NCBI GenBank assembly: GCA_902651635.1
Contig: CACRSC010000095.1
Coordinates: 1 to 48,437, forward strand
DNA: 48,437 nucleotides
Reading direction: 5' to 3'
DNA from: Mastigamoeba balamuthi
Taxonomy: Eukaryota > Evosea > Mastigamoebida > Mastigamoebidae
Positions 1 to 10,698 of this stretch are shown piece after piece (positions within the stretch are counted from its first letter, which is position 1; every line of letters begins with the position of its first letter). The notes under the pieces are model-generated. The model searched no databases. It saw nothing but the letters and a program-made list of their open reading frames with translations, and was not told where the DNA came from. The translations under genes were made by a program, and so were the position numbers.

Positions 1-888
1 AGCCCCAACGACATCCCCATGGTGGCCCCTAATGTCGGCATCACGGCCGCCACGTCTGTCCTCCTGCTGTGCCGCCAGTGCAGTGCGCCGTACCCCGCGG
101 GGCCCTGCTGTGTCGTGCAGTGGCTGCAGGGCGGCCTGACAACGCAGGCTGTGCTGACGCAGCAGGGCGACATCTACTACCTCTACTCGAGCAGCAGGCC
201 CGGCATCGCCCCCGTGGCCTCGGTCTCCACGGGCACCATCGCGGGTGTCACGTGGTCGTCGGTCCCCAGCGGAATAAAGGGCTACTGGGGCCTCGAGGAC
301 CCCTCGGTGGTTCCTGTGGCCCTCCGGCTCGCGCCCAGGGATGCCAGCCTCCTCCATTTGCCGCTGGTGGAGCGCTTCGGGACGTCGGGGATCTCGCCCA
401 CTGTGTGGTCCCACGTCATGGGCGCGCGCGTCAGCACCGCGTGCACCGCAGAGCCCGGGGGAGCCATGACGTTTTCTGCAAGCACCAGCTCCGACCGCAT
501 GGCCATCACCAACGCCATCGACGTCTCTGCCTGCTCCAGCGTGCTGGTCTCGTGGCGCGTGGGTCCAGCGCAGGAGACGGCCTCGTGCAGCCCCGTGGCC
601 CACTACATGGAGTTCGCCTATGTGTTCAATGCGCTGGCGCCGGCCGAAGGGGGCGACACCTATCACACGGGCTCGGGCAGCTTCTTACTAGGGATACCCA
701 CGACAGCCACGAGGCTCTTCCTCTTCATGGGGATCGGGTACTGGAGACAGGGCATGGCCGCGGTCGAGTACCTCAGCTTCACCTGCTCGACTTATAAGTC
801 ACCTCCGGAGGGAAGTGCCGCGGTCACACAGGGGCCCATCAAGGTACTGGCAGCGGTACTGCTGGCCCGGTCGCTATCCCACACGTAG
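1..888 (+). CDS. GPI-anchored surface protein family, copy 1 (5' truncated by window edge)
   Basis: This is the second exon of a family member, open from base 1; the first exon lies outside the window. It encodes 295 residues. Family features visible are a Cys-rich patch (CRQCSAPYPAGPCC), the VQW...QAVL...GDIYY block, and a C-terminal small-residue stretch followed by a hydrophobic tail ending SLSHT, as in GPI-attachment signals. It resembles copy 2 more than the others (both read GIAPVASVSTGT), so copies 1 and 2 form one subgroup. The GDI.Y.Y and 'GW[IV].FG' style blocks recall beta-sandwich domains found in extracellular adhesins and protease appendages, but that resemblance is weak and no function is assigned. 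The protein is probably on the cell surface. Confidence 0.8.
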   Translation, partial: SPNDIPMVAPNVGITAATSVLLLCRQCSAPYPAGPCCVVQWLQGGLTTQAVLTQQGDIYYLYSSSRPGIAPVASVSTGTIAGVTWSSVPSGIKGYWGLEDPSVVPVALRLAPRDASLLHLPLVERFGTSGISPTVWSHVMGARVSTACTAEPGGAMTFSASTSSDRMAITNAIDVSACSSVLVSWRVGPAQETASCSPVAHYMEFAYVFNALAPAEGGDTYHTGSGSFLLGIPTTATRLFLFMGIGYWRQGMAAVEYLSFTCSTYKSPPEGSAAVTQGPIKVLAAVLLARSLSHT

Positions 889-1552
889 AAGCCAAAGGGC
901 AGATGTGAATAGGACACGATGTGCTGGAGACTCGAGCGTTGCCTTGTGATTTGAGGACTGACTGGGCGGCCGGTGATTGCCAGAGGAGACCTGGTGGTTA
1001 GCAAAGGAAAGTTGCATTGCTGCTCGGCACACTGGAGCCACATCGGGGCTCACAGTTTATTCTTCATTTTTGTGTAGTCGTGAGTGTAGAGAGTGCGACG
1101 AGTGAACTGGACGGGTCGGCCCTGAGCGGAGTGAGTGGCTGTTGGCGCATTCGTAGCAGCGGAACCCTCCGCCACACAGAGGTTACAGCCTTTGCCCTTC
1201 TGAGCCAGGACCAAGTGATACGCGTCTCACAATTAGAAACCTCGAGCTCGCTTCTTCTCCCCTAGGTTTGCGAACAGGGGACTGGAGGGCTGCAGTGCTG
1301 ATGCGAGTATCCCCGTGCCAGACAATTCCATGACTGAGCATCTGCGGGCGAGTGATGGACTGGGCAGCTTGTTGCACAGGGTTGCCGCGACATTTTTCCG
1401 CTGATCACGCAAAGGCCATTTCCGTTTTCCGTAAGTTCGTAGAATTGCATCTGCTGACTAAGCATCCTGAAACCCGAGGAAAAGGGGCCGTGTAGTGATT
1501 GCGTTTCAAGCTCTCTGTGTGGCATCTTTGCCACTCTGCAATTATACCCACT
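889..1552. other. Intergenic spacer between copies 1 and 2
   Basis: No coding region is recognised. The part nearest copy 2 (about 1390-1500) holds a degenerate version of the upstream module shared by the family (TTTCCG, GAAACC and GGAAAAGG blocks). Confidence 0.5.
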
Positions 1553-2801
1553 ATGACAGCATCGCCTCAGGCGCTTCTGGCTCTGCTCTGTGCCCTCGCT
1601 GCTCTGCCCCCTTGTCGTGCGGACGACCAGGGAGTTCAGGGAGAGCTCGCTGCTCCCACCAAACAGTACAGCTTCATCGAGGTCTACAACTTCTATCTGG
1701 TGAGCATGGAGGGCGCCCAGGAGCTCGCGTTCGTCAACGATTACCTCCAAGTGGGCCTTCCGTGGATGGTCCCGTTCGGGGGAAACAACTACAACAAGAT
1801 GTTCGTCTCCCAGAAGGTACTTAGCGGACACGTATGCGGCACTGGAGAGGTGTAGTAACTGCAGAAGCACTCAGGGGTGGATCAACTTTGGCAGCAACAG
1901 CCCCGACGACATCCCTATGGTGGCCCCTAATGTCGGCAGCACGGCCGCCACTGCTGTCTTCGAGCTGTGTCGCCAGTGCAGTGCACCGTATCCTGCGGGA
2001 CCCTGCTGTGTCGTGCAGTGGCTGCAGGATGGTCTGACCACGCAGGCGGTGTTGACGCAGCAGGGCGACATCTTCTACGTCTACTCGAGTAGTATGCCGG
2101 GCATCGCCCCAGTGGCATCGGTCTCAACAGGCACCACTGCGGGTGTCACGTGGTCGGCAGTCCCCGGCGGCATCGGAGGCTCGTGGGGACTCGAAGACCC
2201 CGCTGTGGTTCCCGTGGCCCTCCGCCTGGCGCCCAGGGACATCAGCACCATCAAGCTCCCACTTGTAGTTCGCTCCGGGGCGTCCGGGATCTCGCCCGCT
2301 GTGTGGTCCCACGTCATGGGCGCGCGTGTCAGCACAGTGTGCACCGCAGAACCCGGAGGCTCCATGACGTTCGTGGAAAGCACCGGCTCCGACCGCATGG
2401 CCATTACCAACGCCATCGACGTCTCTGCCTGCTCCAGCGTAGCGGTCTCGTGGCGCGTGGGGCCCACACACGAGACGGCCTCGTGCAGCCCCGTGGCCAG
2501 CCACTTCGAGGTCGCCTATGCGTTCAACGCGCTATCGATTCCCGAAGAGAGTCACAGCATTGGAACGGGCTCGGGAAGCATCTTTCTGGGGATTCCCACG
2601 ACGGCCACGAGCCTCTATTTCTTCATGGGGCTTGATGGTTGGAGCCAGGGCATGGCCGCTGTCGAGTACCTCAGCATCACCTGCTCAGCCACCAAGTCGC
2701 CCCCTGAGGGAACCGCCTCAGACACACGCGATCCCGTAGTGGTGCTGGCTGGCATGTTGTTGGTCCGCTTGCTGTGGGCCATATCTCACCAGCAGCAGTG
2801 A
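1553..2801 (+). CDS. GPI-anchored surface protein family, copy 2
   Basis: Two exons, 1553-1816 and 1875-2801, are joined in phase 0 across a 58-bp GT-AG intron and give 396 residues. The start is the ATG that yields a signal peptide (MTASPQALLALLCALAALPP). The mature protein begins with TPTKQYSFIEVYDF-type sequence, then an F.FGG.NY.KMFVS block. The exon junction falls directly before GWINFG, as in every copy. The C-terminus is a Ser/Thr/Pro stretch followed by a hydrophobic segment, which suggests a GPI anchor; the tail ends LLWAISHQQQ, longer and more polar than in other copies. The ligand or role is unknown; tandem surface families in protists often vary antigenically or mediate adhesion. 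Confidence 0.85.
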
Positions 2802-3375
2802 GATGAGTACATGTGAACACAGGAAATGGCAACGCTCGTAATTCAAGATGGCCTTGGCGATTCAACTCGAGTTGAGCATCTTCAGCATAATGGAAGGATG
2901 AATTCAATGCACGGTATTTCATGATGGGCCTCGGAGGCGACTGCAATGACTATTTTTGTTCTTTCTGAAGCCAGCCATCTTGCATTCACTGCGCAGCCGA
3001 ACCGAAACTTCATGCGTCTCCGGATAAAGCACGGACTACTTCTATCAATTGGAACAACAAACGATGACCCTCGAAGGGTGATGGGGTGCGTGACTCCACC
3101 TTCTCTTGAGGTTGATTCTCCTTGAAACCCGCGTTTGCGTACGGGGCAAGGTCATCGGCCTGGTATTTCGATAGGCACAAACTGCAAAAGAGGGAAAAGA
3201 GGAAAAAACACACCGGTCACCGGTTCTTTTCGCCATCGGTGTCCCCACACCGCATCCCACACCCGCCATGTCAGAGGAGGTAAACGACACCCAGCGGCGG
3301 TGGGTCACAATTCATTCAGTTTGTTATTCCACCCGCACAGGCACTTGGCAAGCCCACAACACAGACACCGAGCCC
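2802..3375. other. Intergenic spacer, copy 2 to legumain-like gene
   Basis: No open frame here looks coding. It must contain the promoter of the legumain-like gene, but I see no clear TATA element. Confidence 0.4.
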
Positions 3376-5003
3376 ATGCGGTCCCTCCTGTTGGCTCTGC
3401 TCGCCCTCGGGGCTGTCTCCGCCAGCCCTCTCTCCCGCATCGCAGACATGCCTGCCGTGGAGCGCTCCAACAACGTCTGGGCCTTCCTGGCGTCGACGGC
3501 CGAGGGCTTCGGGTACCGTGTCTTGCGTCTTCCTCTTCGGTCTTCAACTTTGACCCTCATCGGTCTTTCTCGTCCCCCTCTGCCTCCAGCGACTACAACT
3601 ATGAGGCAGACATGTGCGCGCTCTACCAGCAGCTGCACGCGATGGGCGTCCCCGACGACCACATCGTCGTCATGATGTCCGACGTCGTCGCCAACAGTCC
3701 GTCGCTGATGTGCTCTCCGTCGGCCAACTCACGGCGTCTCTGCCTGCAGGCAAGTCGAACCCGCACAAGGGGGAGATCATCAACCAGCCGCTGGGCCCCA
3801 ACGTCTACGCCGGCGTGCCCCTGGACTACACGGGCCGCCTCGTGACGCCCAAGAACTATGTCGACGTGCTCGCGGGCAACGCGCCCGCCGGGGGCAGCGG
3901 CAAGAAGCTCGCCAGCACCGCCAAGGACACCGTCTTCCTCTACTTCAGGTGCCCGGCCCTCGGGGGCGCCTCCCCTCTCCCCCTCTGGGCCCCAGCTGAC
4001 GGTGGAGCAGCGGACCGGGAATGTGGCAGCAGCTGAGGTTCCCGGGCGAGGAGGTCCTGAGGACCGCTGAGCTCGCGGCTGCCATCAACGGCATGGCGCA
4101 GAAGGGCAGGTTCAGGCAGCTCCTCGTCACCGTCGAGGGCTCCGAGTCCGGGTCGCACTTCTACAACACCAAGCTCCCCGCCAACACCTACGTCACCACG
4201 TGCGCACCGCCTCAGCCCGCGCGCCAATTTCATTTCGTTTGAATTCAAAACAAAAAACAGAATGCAATTTTGACTAATAATGGGCGGCGGGTTTTGTGAC
4301 GCGTAACAGAGCGACGACGCCGGCGGAGCTGTCGTACAGGTGGATGCCCAGCAACGACCTCGGGGTGTTTCTGTCGGACGTGTTCTCGTGGAACATGCTC
4401 GACTACGTGCGGCAGCCGGGGGCCTACTCGCGGACGCTGCAGGACCAGTTCAACGACACTTCCTCGCAGATCTCCGTCGACTGGACCCCGCCGTGCCAGT
4501 ACGGCGACGCCTCCATCGCCCGCAGGACCTTCCGCGACGTCTTCGAGATCTCCAACGCCACCGCCGCCCGCGCCCAGAAGCCCGCGGCTCGCACGGGCGC
4601 CGTCGCCCAGGACAGCGCGGGCCTCGTGATGGCCGTCCTCGCGCACCAGAGCCGCCCGTCGCGCCAGACGCGCGAGGCGCTCGACAGGGAGCTCGCGGTG
4701 CGCTCGAGGCTCGACGGGCTGCACGCGCGCATCGTCGCGGGCGCGGGCATCAGCGAGGCGGAGCTGGAGGGGGCGCAGCAGCCGAGGGGCAAGGTCGACT
4801 GCAGCTCCGGCGTGAGCAGCGGTGTCAGCGACTGCCTCGGGGCGGCCATCGATGCGTTCATGGGGACGTGCGGGCACAAGCACCAGTACGCGGACAGCGT
4901 CCTGCACCGCTTCCACGCGGCCTGCGACGTCGCTGTGGCGCGCGGATCTGTGGGCGAGCTGGTCTCGGCCATCAAGGGCGAGTGCGCAGCGTTCTCCCTC
5001 TGA
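3376..5003 (+). CDS. Legumain-like (C13 family) protein, catalytic residues lost
   Basis: Five exons (3376-3512, 3590-3696, 3750-3948, 4011-4199, 4310-5003) keep frame throughout and give 441 residues, close to the ~430 of legumains. In order: a signal peptide (MRSLLLALLALGAVSA), the caspase-like fold start (NNVWAFLAS; DYNYEADMCALYQQLH; GVPDDHIVVMMSD), GPNVYAGVPLDYTG with VTP.NY, a FLYF strand, then LRTAELAAAINGMAQKGRFRQLLVTVEGSESGS, quoted here only as flanking context for residue 192, then NTYVTTAT. The C-terminal part carries spaced cysteines as in the legumain stabilisation module. Two things are odd. The DHG/GHG catalytic His loop after FLYF is missing, leaving SGPGMW. The catalytic Cys of the EAC-ESGS motif is Ser192 (TCC in place of TGC). 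It is probably a secreted or lysosomal pseudoenzyme; GPI8 is a less likely relative. The acceptor at 4010 was chosen because 3995 gives an immediate stop. Confidence 0.8.
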
Positions 5004-5453
5004 GACGTGAGAGGGGGCAGCAGCAAAGACAACCCCAGCAGCACCGCTAGCCCATTACTGTATACTCCCTGGTTCTTCTGCTTCGACCTTGGCCCGCTGG
5101 GGTGCCAGCAGGAAGTGGGCAAGGAATGAGGACGATCGGCGTCACTGTTCACCACCAGGTGTGCAATCAATTGGAATGAGTACAGCACATCTCTCGTGCA
5201 GCCGGAACTGATTTTCATTGGCGCAAAAAAACCCTGCTCTACGTGTCAGAGCTTGCTTTAGTGAGACAGGCCACGAGGCCAGCGACGCCACTCACCAAAT
5301 CAGGAAAGGACATTTCCGCATTTCCAGAGTTCCGAAGAATTCCGTCATTTATCTCTTTTCTGAAACACGAGGGAAAATGGTGTCACTGTTTCCCCCCTAC
5401 AACCGCGACGGGGAATCAGAATCTCCATTGTACTAACAACCTCTCAAAGGACA
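5004..5453. other. Intergenic spacer with copy 3 promoter region
   Basis: No coding region is recognised. Positions about 5306-5400 carry a diverged copy of the family upstream module (CATTTCCGCATTTCCAGAG, then a degenerate CATT block and GAAACACGAGGGAAAATGG). Confidence 0.5.
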
Positions 5454-6671
5454 ATGCATGCGCTTCTGGCCCTGACCTGCGCACTCGTTGCTGCGGCTCC
5501 ACTGAGGGGAGAGCAACAGCCAGGGATAACCACCCCAACCAAGCAGTACAGCTTCATCGAGGTCTACGACTTCCAGCTGGCGCCCATGGGCGACGCCCAG
5601 GAGCTCCGCTTTTCCGACGGCAACTTGCAAGTTCAGCTGCCGTGGCAGTTCTCCTTCGGCGGGATCAACTACGACAAGATGTTCGTCTCACAGAGGGTCC
5701 GCACGGCACAAACAGCGCAACGCAGTCCTCCTCTAACACACACAGTACACTCGCTCTCTGGCCTGCAGGGGTGGATCAACTTTGGCAGCAGCAGTGAAGA
5801 TGTCTTCCCCATGGTGGCCCCCACACGTGGCACTGCGGCCTCCAGCGTCCGCCAGCTGTGCCGCGTGTGCAGTGCGCCGTACCCCGCGGGGCCCTGCTGT
5901 GTCGTGCAGTGGCTGCAGGGCGGCCTGACCACGCAGGCTGTGCTGGCGCAGCAGGGCGACATCTACTACGTCTACTCAGGCAGCAGGTACGGCATCACCT
6001 CGGACGCCTCGGTCTCCACGGGTGGCGTCGCGGGTGCCACTTGGATGTCGGTCCCCGGTGGACTGACGAGCACGTGGGTGTTCGAGGACCCCGCGGTGGC
6101 CCCCGTAGCCCTCCGCCTGGCCCCCAGGGACGCTGCTCCCCTCAAGCTTCCGCGATCCGTGAACATCGCGACTTCGGAAGTGTCGCCAGCAGTGTGGTCC
6201 CACGTCCTGGGCGCCAGCGCCAGCACCGCGTGCAGCTCGCAGCCCGGGGGTGTGATGACCTTCCTGCCATACAGCAACGTCAAGCGCATTGCCATCACCA
6301 ACGCCATCGATGTCTCTCACTGCTCGGCCGTGCTCGTGTCCGGGCACGTGGGACCCGATCAGGCACCGGCGACGTGCAGCCCCGTGGCCTCCAGCATTTC
6401 TGTTGCCCGCATGGACAACGAGCTGTCGTCGCCGCAGTGGGCATCGATCCGCATGGGCGATAGCGCGGCGCTGCTGGCGATCCCAGAGACGACCGCAAGG
6501 CTCTTCCTGATGCTGAGCCTCGGCAGCAGGACTGGCATGGCCTTTGGCGAGGATCTGAGCGTCGTCTGCGCTGTCACGAGGCCACTCACAGAGAGCTCTT
6601 CGTCAGCCCCCCACGACTGGCCTGACGTGGCACCGGCAGCTGTCCTTATGGCATTCCTGCTGGCCCATTGA
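5454..6671 (+). CDS. GPI-anchored surface protein family, copy 3
   Basis: Exons 5454-5696 and 5769-6671 give 381 residues. The signal peptide is MHALLALTCALVAAAPLRGE, and the mature part starts near QQPGITTPTKQYSF. The 72-bp intron is a multiple of three and has no stop codon, so unspliced RNA would still be open and would add 24 residues before GWINFG; alignment with the other copies shows that this stretch is intronic. The second exon has the family Cys block, QAVLAQQGDIYYVYSG, and a Ser-rich then hydrophobic tail (VAPAAVLMAFLLAH). It belongs with copies 4-6 and 8 (GHVGPDQA, FGE/DELSV). Confidence 0.85.
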   Translation: MHALLALTCALVAAAPLRGEQQPGITTPTKQYSFIEVYDFQLAPMGDAQELRFSDGNLQVQLPWQFSFGGINYDKMFVSQRVRTAQTAQRSPPLTHTVHSLSGLQGWINFGSSSEDVFPMVAPTRGTAASSVRQLCRVCSAPYPAGPCCVVQWLQGGLTTQAVLAQQGDIYYVYSGSRYGITSDASVSTGGVAGATWMSVPGGLTSTWVFEDPAVAPVALRLAPRDAAPLKLPRSVNIATSEVSPAVWSHVLGASASTACSSQPGGVMTFLPYSNVKRIAITNAIDVSHCSAVLVSGHVGPDQAPATCSPVASSISVARMDNELSSPQWASIRMGDSAALLAIPETTARLFLMLSLGSRTGMAFGEDLSVVCAVTRPLTESSSSAPHDWPDVAPAAVLMAFLLAH

Positions 6672-7409
6672 TGTCGAGGGAGTGTTCCTCCTCCGATTGC
6701 CGCCGCATCTTGTGAATAAGGGGCAGAATGAGACAGGGTATGCGGCCCTGCTGACAACCGGGTTGGTCTGAAATATCTTTCGTTCAACTTGGTTGGTCTG
6801 TCTCCGCGTGAGTCGAGTTCTGATGAGGTGGTGTTTGGGCGACCAGTTGAATGATAATTACCTTCTTCGTATACATGGTTTCTGACATTCCAAGTCGGAT
6901 GGCAGTGCCATTTGCTACAGGACACATCAGTGTGGATACCAAGATTCCCTCTTCACCTGTCACTGCATCCCGTTTGGAAAAAGACACCCTACGACCACGA
7001 ATCCTGTGCCACTACAGGTACAGGAGACTCGTGCAGCCCTGCGCCCACCACAAATGTGGCCGTCAGTGGCTACCTGATAGCTGCCGTCAATTGGAACACC
7101 ATTGTGAACAAAGAAGATCGCTGCCAAGGATCACAACACCCTGCATGATTCCCTGGCATCGGAGCATACCTCGAGGCGTTGAGACTTGCATAAAGAGCAT
7201 CGATGGTGGCTGCGGTACATGTTTGAGCACTTCGGGTCTTCCTCAAAATCATGAAAAGTACATTTCCGCTTTTCCTGAGCTCCGAGGATTCTGTCATTGG
7301 ACGTAATTCACGAAACACAAGACAATGGGCCATGCATTGCCCCCGGCCACGGTATCCACCAGTGTGGCAGTATCATCGCCATTCTCCTAATAATTCCTCT
7401 GGGACACCA
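6672..7409. other. Intergenic spacer with copy 4 promoter region
   Basis: Several short open frames occur but none has family or domain signal. The family upstream module lies at about 7256-7345, with its CATTGGAC core at 7295-7302, 115 bp before the copy 4 ATG. Confidence 0.5.
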
Positions 7410-8614
7410 ATGCATGCGCTTCTGGCTCTGCTCTGTGCCCTCACCGTGGTGATTTCGGTGAGGGCGGACCAACAGGACGTGCTCGCCACTCCCACAAAGC
7501 AGTACAGCTACATCGAGGTCTACGACTTCCAGCTGGTGCCCATGGGCGCCGCCCAGCTGCTCAGCTTCGCCGACGATGGCTACTCGCAAGTGCAGCTGCC
7601 GTGGCAGTTCTCCCTGGGCGGAATAGACTACGACAAGATGTTCGTCTCGCGGATGGTACGCACGAGCCCATCGATGGGGCAGAACACCAATCACTTACAC
7701 CATTTGCTACCACTGCGGCTGAGCAGGGGTGGATCAACTTTGGCAGCCACGGAAAAGGTGACTTACCCATGGTGGCCCCCACACGTGGCACTTCTGCCTC
7801 CAGTGTTCGTGAGCTGTGTCACGACTGCAGTGCGCCGTACCCCGCGGGGCCCTGCTGTGTTGTGCAGTGGCAGCAGGGCAGCCTGACCACACAGGCTGTG
7901 TTGGCTCAGCAGGGCGACATCTACTACGTCTACTCGGGCAGAAGGGACGGCATCATCTCCGCAGCCTCTATCTCCACGGGCACCTTCGAAGACGTAACCT
8001 GGACGTCGTTCCCTGGCGGATCGACAGTCTCGTGGGTGCTCGAGGACCCCGCGGACTCCCCCGTGGCCCTCCGCCTAGTGCCAAGGGACCCCCGACCCAT
8101 CAAGCTCCCCCTGGAAGTGAACTTTGTGAGGCAGGGTGTGTCTCCAGCTGTTTGGTCGCACGTTTTGGGTGCGCGCCTCAGCACCGATTGCAACTGGGAG
8201 CCCGTGATGACGTTCCTTCCTGGACACATCACCCGCATGGCCATCAGCAACGCCATCGACGTCTCTCACTGTGCGAATGTGCTCATTTCCGGACATATGG
8301 GACCCCAGGGATATCAGGCAGCATGCTCCAGCTCCGAAGCTGCCGAAGAGGTGTACGTTGCCGCTATGGTAGAAGGGCTGTCGTATCCAATGGCGGAGGG
8401 TTGGATGAAGAGGGGCGAGGGAATGATATTCCTGCCAATCCCACTGATTGTTACGAGTCTCTATCTGATGGTCCAAGTCCACGTCAGGGGCATGGCCTAC
8501 GGCGAGGATCTGAGCGTCACCTGTGTGACCGCAAAGTCGCCCACAGAGAGCTCCTCGTCTGTGCACGGACCAGTGCTGGCAGCCGTCCTCGCGACGTCGC
8601 TGTTGGCTCACTAA
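7410..8614 (+). CDS. GPI-anchored surface protein family, copy 4
   Basis: Exons 7410-7655 and 7727-8614 (71-bp intron, phase 0) give 377 residues. The signal peptide is MHALLALLCALTVVISVRAD. It is the most diverged complete copy of its subgroup: GGIDYDKMFVSRM replaces the usual GGINYDKMFVSQR, the third quarter has GHMGPQGYQAACSSSEAAEE in place of GHVGPDQA.ETC, and part of the SEPLMTF region is shortened. The GPI-type tail (SSSVHGPVLAAVLATSLLAH) is intact. A good AATAAA lies just downstream (near 8664). Confidence 0.85.
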
Positions 8615-8983
8615 GCCTGAGGATGGAGGAGCCCCTCTGAGAGGCCTTCCGGCCACAAGTTATGAATAAAAAAGTTCAAGTGGCCTCTAATTCAGTCAGT
8701 ACGCATTCGCAGATTGAATATATGGTCACAATCGACACCACAGGCTCTGGGTCATCTCTGCAACAGAAATGGCAAGGTAGACACAAAGGTGAGACACATC
8801 TCATTGACTAGGTGCCAGAATCAGGCAATCCGGAGTCCTCTATTTCCAGAGTTTCGGTGAAAAACGGCATTGGACATTTTCCGAAAAATCCAGGAAGAGG
8901 CGAGTTGCTTTGCTGACCTGTCCGATTCACAGTGAAGCAGAATCACCGCCATTCAACACTAAAATCTCAGAAAGACAGCTGCA
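8615..8983. other. Intergenic spacer with copy 5 promoter region
   Basis: It contains a poly(A)-signal-like TGAATAAAAAAG near 8661 and the family upstream module at about 8838-8925 (CATTGGAC core 8868-8875, 116 bp before the ATG). No gene is seen. Confidence 0.5.
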
Positions 8984-10181
8984 ATGCATGTGCTTCTGGC
9001 TCTGCTCTGTGCTCTTCTAGCTGTCGGTCCTATGAGGGCAGACGAACATGGAGATCTCGCCACTCCCACGAAGGAGTACAGCTTCATCGAGGTCTACGAC
9101 TTCCAGCTGGTGCTCATTGATAACGCCCAGGAGCTCAGCTTCGACGACGGCTACGCTCCTGTTCAGCTGCCGTGGAAGTTCTCGTTCGGGGGAATTAGCT
9201 ACGACAAGATGTTCGTCTCGCAGAGGGTACACAAGACACTCATCAGGGGGTCTGTCGGCCACTACACTCAAACCATGGTCACTCTCTGGGCAGGGGTGGA
9301 TCAACTTTGGGAGCAACGGCGCCGACGACAACCCCATGGTGGCCCCCACACGTGGCACTGCTGCCTCCAGTGTCCGCGAGCTGTGTCTCGACTGCAGTGC
9401 GCCGTTCCCCGCGGGGCCCTGCTGTGTCGTGCAGTGGCTGCAGAAAAGCCTGACCACGCAGGCGGTGCTGACGCAGCAGGGAGACATCTTCTACGTGTAC
9501 TCGGGCAGCAGGCACGGCATCATCTCCTACTCCTCGGTCTCCACGGGCACCATCGCAGGAGCCACGTGGTCGTCGTTCCCTGGTGGCCTGTCGAATGCAT
9601 GGAGGCTCGAGAACCCCGCTGTGGCACCGGTGGCGCTCCGACTGGCGCCCAGGGACGCCAGTCCCATCAGGCTCCCACTGTTCGTGAACATCGCAGCAGA
9701 GGGGGCGTCGCCCGCCGTGTGGTCCCACGTCATGGGAGCCAAGATCAGCACCATATGCAGCTCGGAGCCTCTAATGACGTTCCTGCCACAGCACAACATC
9801 AACCGGCTGGCCATCACAAATGCCATCGACGTCTCGTGCTGCTCGACGGTGCTCGTGTCCGGGCACGTGGGACCTGACCAGGCGTCGGAGACGTGCAGGC
9901 CGGTTGCCTATGGGGTGTATGTTGCCCGCATGGACAACGCGCTGTCGTCGCCGAAGGGGATTATAATCGGCAGAGGCCAGAACATGGTCTTTCTGGTGAT
10001 ACCACCGACGACGACGAGGCTCTACCTGATGCTTAGTGCCGACGACAGTGGCTGGGTTTTCGGCGACGAGCTGAGCGTCACCTGCATGACCTCGAGGCCA
10101 TACACAGAGAGCTCCTCATCCGTGCACAGACCCGGCCTAGTGCTGGCCGCTATCCTCGCGGTCTCCGTGCTGGCTCATTGA
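8984..10181 (+). CDS. GPI-anchored surface protein family, copy 5
   Basis: Exons 8984-9226 and 9294-10181 (67-bp intron) give 376 residues. The signal peptide is MHVLLALLCALLAVGPMRAD. The domain order matches the family: TPTKEYSFIEVYDFQL, FSFGGISYDKMFVSQR, GWINFGSNGADD, Cys block LDCSAPFPAGPCC, QAVLTQQGDIFYVYSG, and a GPI-type tail (RPGLVLAAILAVSVLAH). Its 3' part from about base 9840 to the stop is nearly identical to copy 8, including third-codon positions, while the upstream part differs more. That pattern indicates recent duplication or gene conversion. Confidence 0.88.
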
Positions 10182-10698
10182 GACTGAAGGAAAGGAAGCG
10201 GTTCCCCCTGAGAGGTCTCCAGAGCAACACAGTTGCGAATAACAGATGATGGTAGTTAGTCCTTTCCTGCCCGAAGGACAAATTCCCTCGTGTCTGACAA
10301 GGTGTCGGGAATCATGGCGGCTTCCGAGTTCCTCAGTGCCACCTACCTGCTCAGCAGCTACCAAAGACACCCCCGCGGAGAAGCTTCTCGGACTCACGAA
10401 AGCCCTGCAAGACACTTATTGTGGCCCCTTTGGGGGCCCTGTTGGGTCAGCTTCTCCTGTCTGTGTCTCGTGAGTTCAGGCCTATCGACTTTAGCTCTTA
10501 TTCATCAGGTTTCATTCTGCAGAAGAAACTTCACAATTGAGAAAAGTACATTTCTGAAATATTCTGAGCTCCGAAGAAATCAGTCATTGGACGTAGTTCT
10601 TGAAACAAGGAAATGGGCCATGCATTGCCCCACGCAATCGTATCCGCCAGCATGGTAGAATCCTCCATTCTGACTTTAGTCTCACAAGGACCACAGCA
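10182..10698. other. Intergenic spacer with copy 6 promoter region
   Basis: About 10250-10630 is duplicated at 14120-14500 (see the repeat entry). It contains the family upstream module at about 10541-10631 (CATTGGAC core 10585-10592, 114 bp before the ATG). No gene is seen. Confidence 0.5.

Noticed and set aside
3996-4010. Legumain exon 4 starting at 3996
   Set aside because: It gives an immediate in-frame stop (AG|C TGA); the acceptor at 4010 keeps frame.
4245-4916. Long minus-strand frames opposite the legumain-like gene
   Set aside because: Low-complexity Arg/Ala composition; the plus strand has clear C13 motifs and consistent splice phases.
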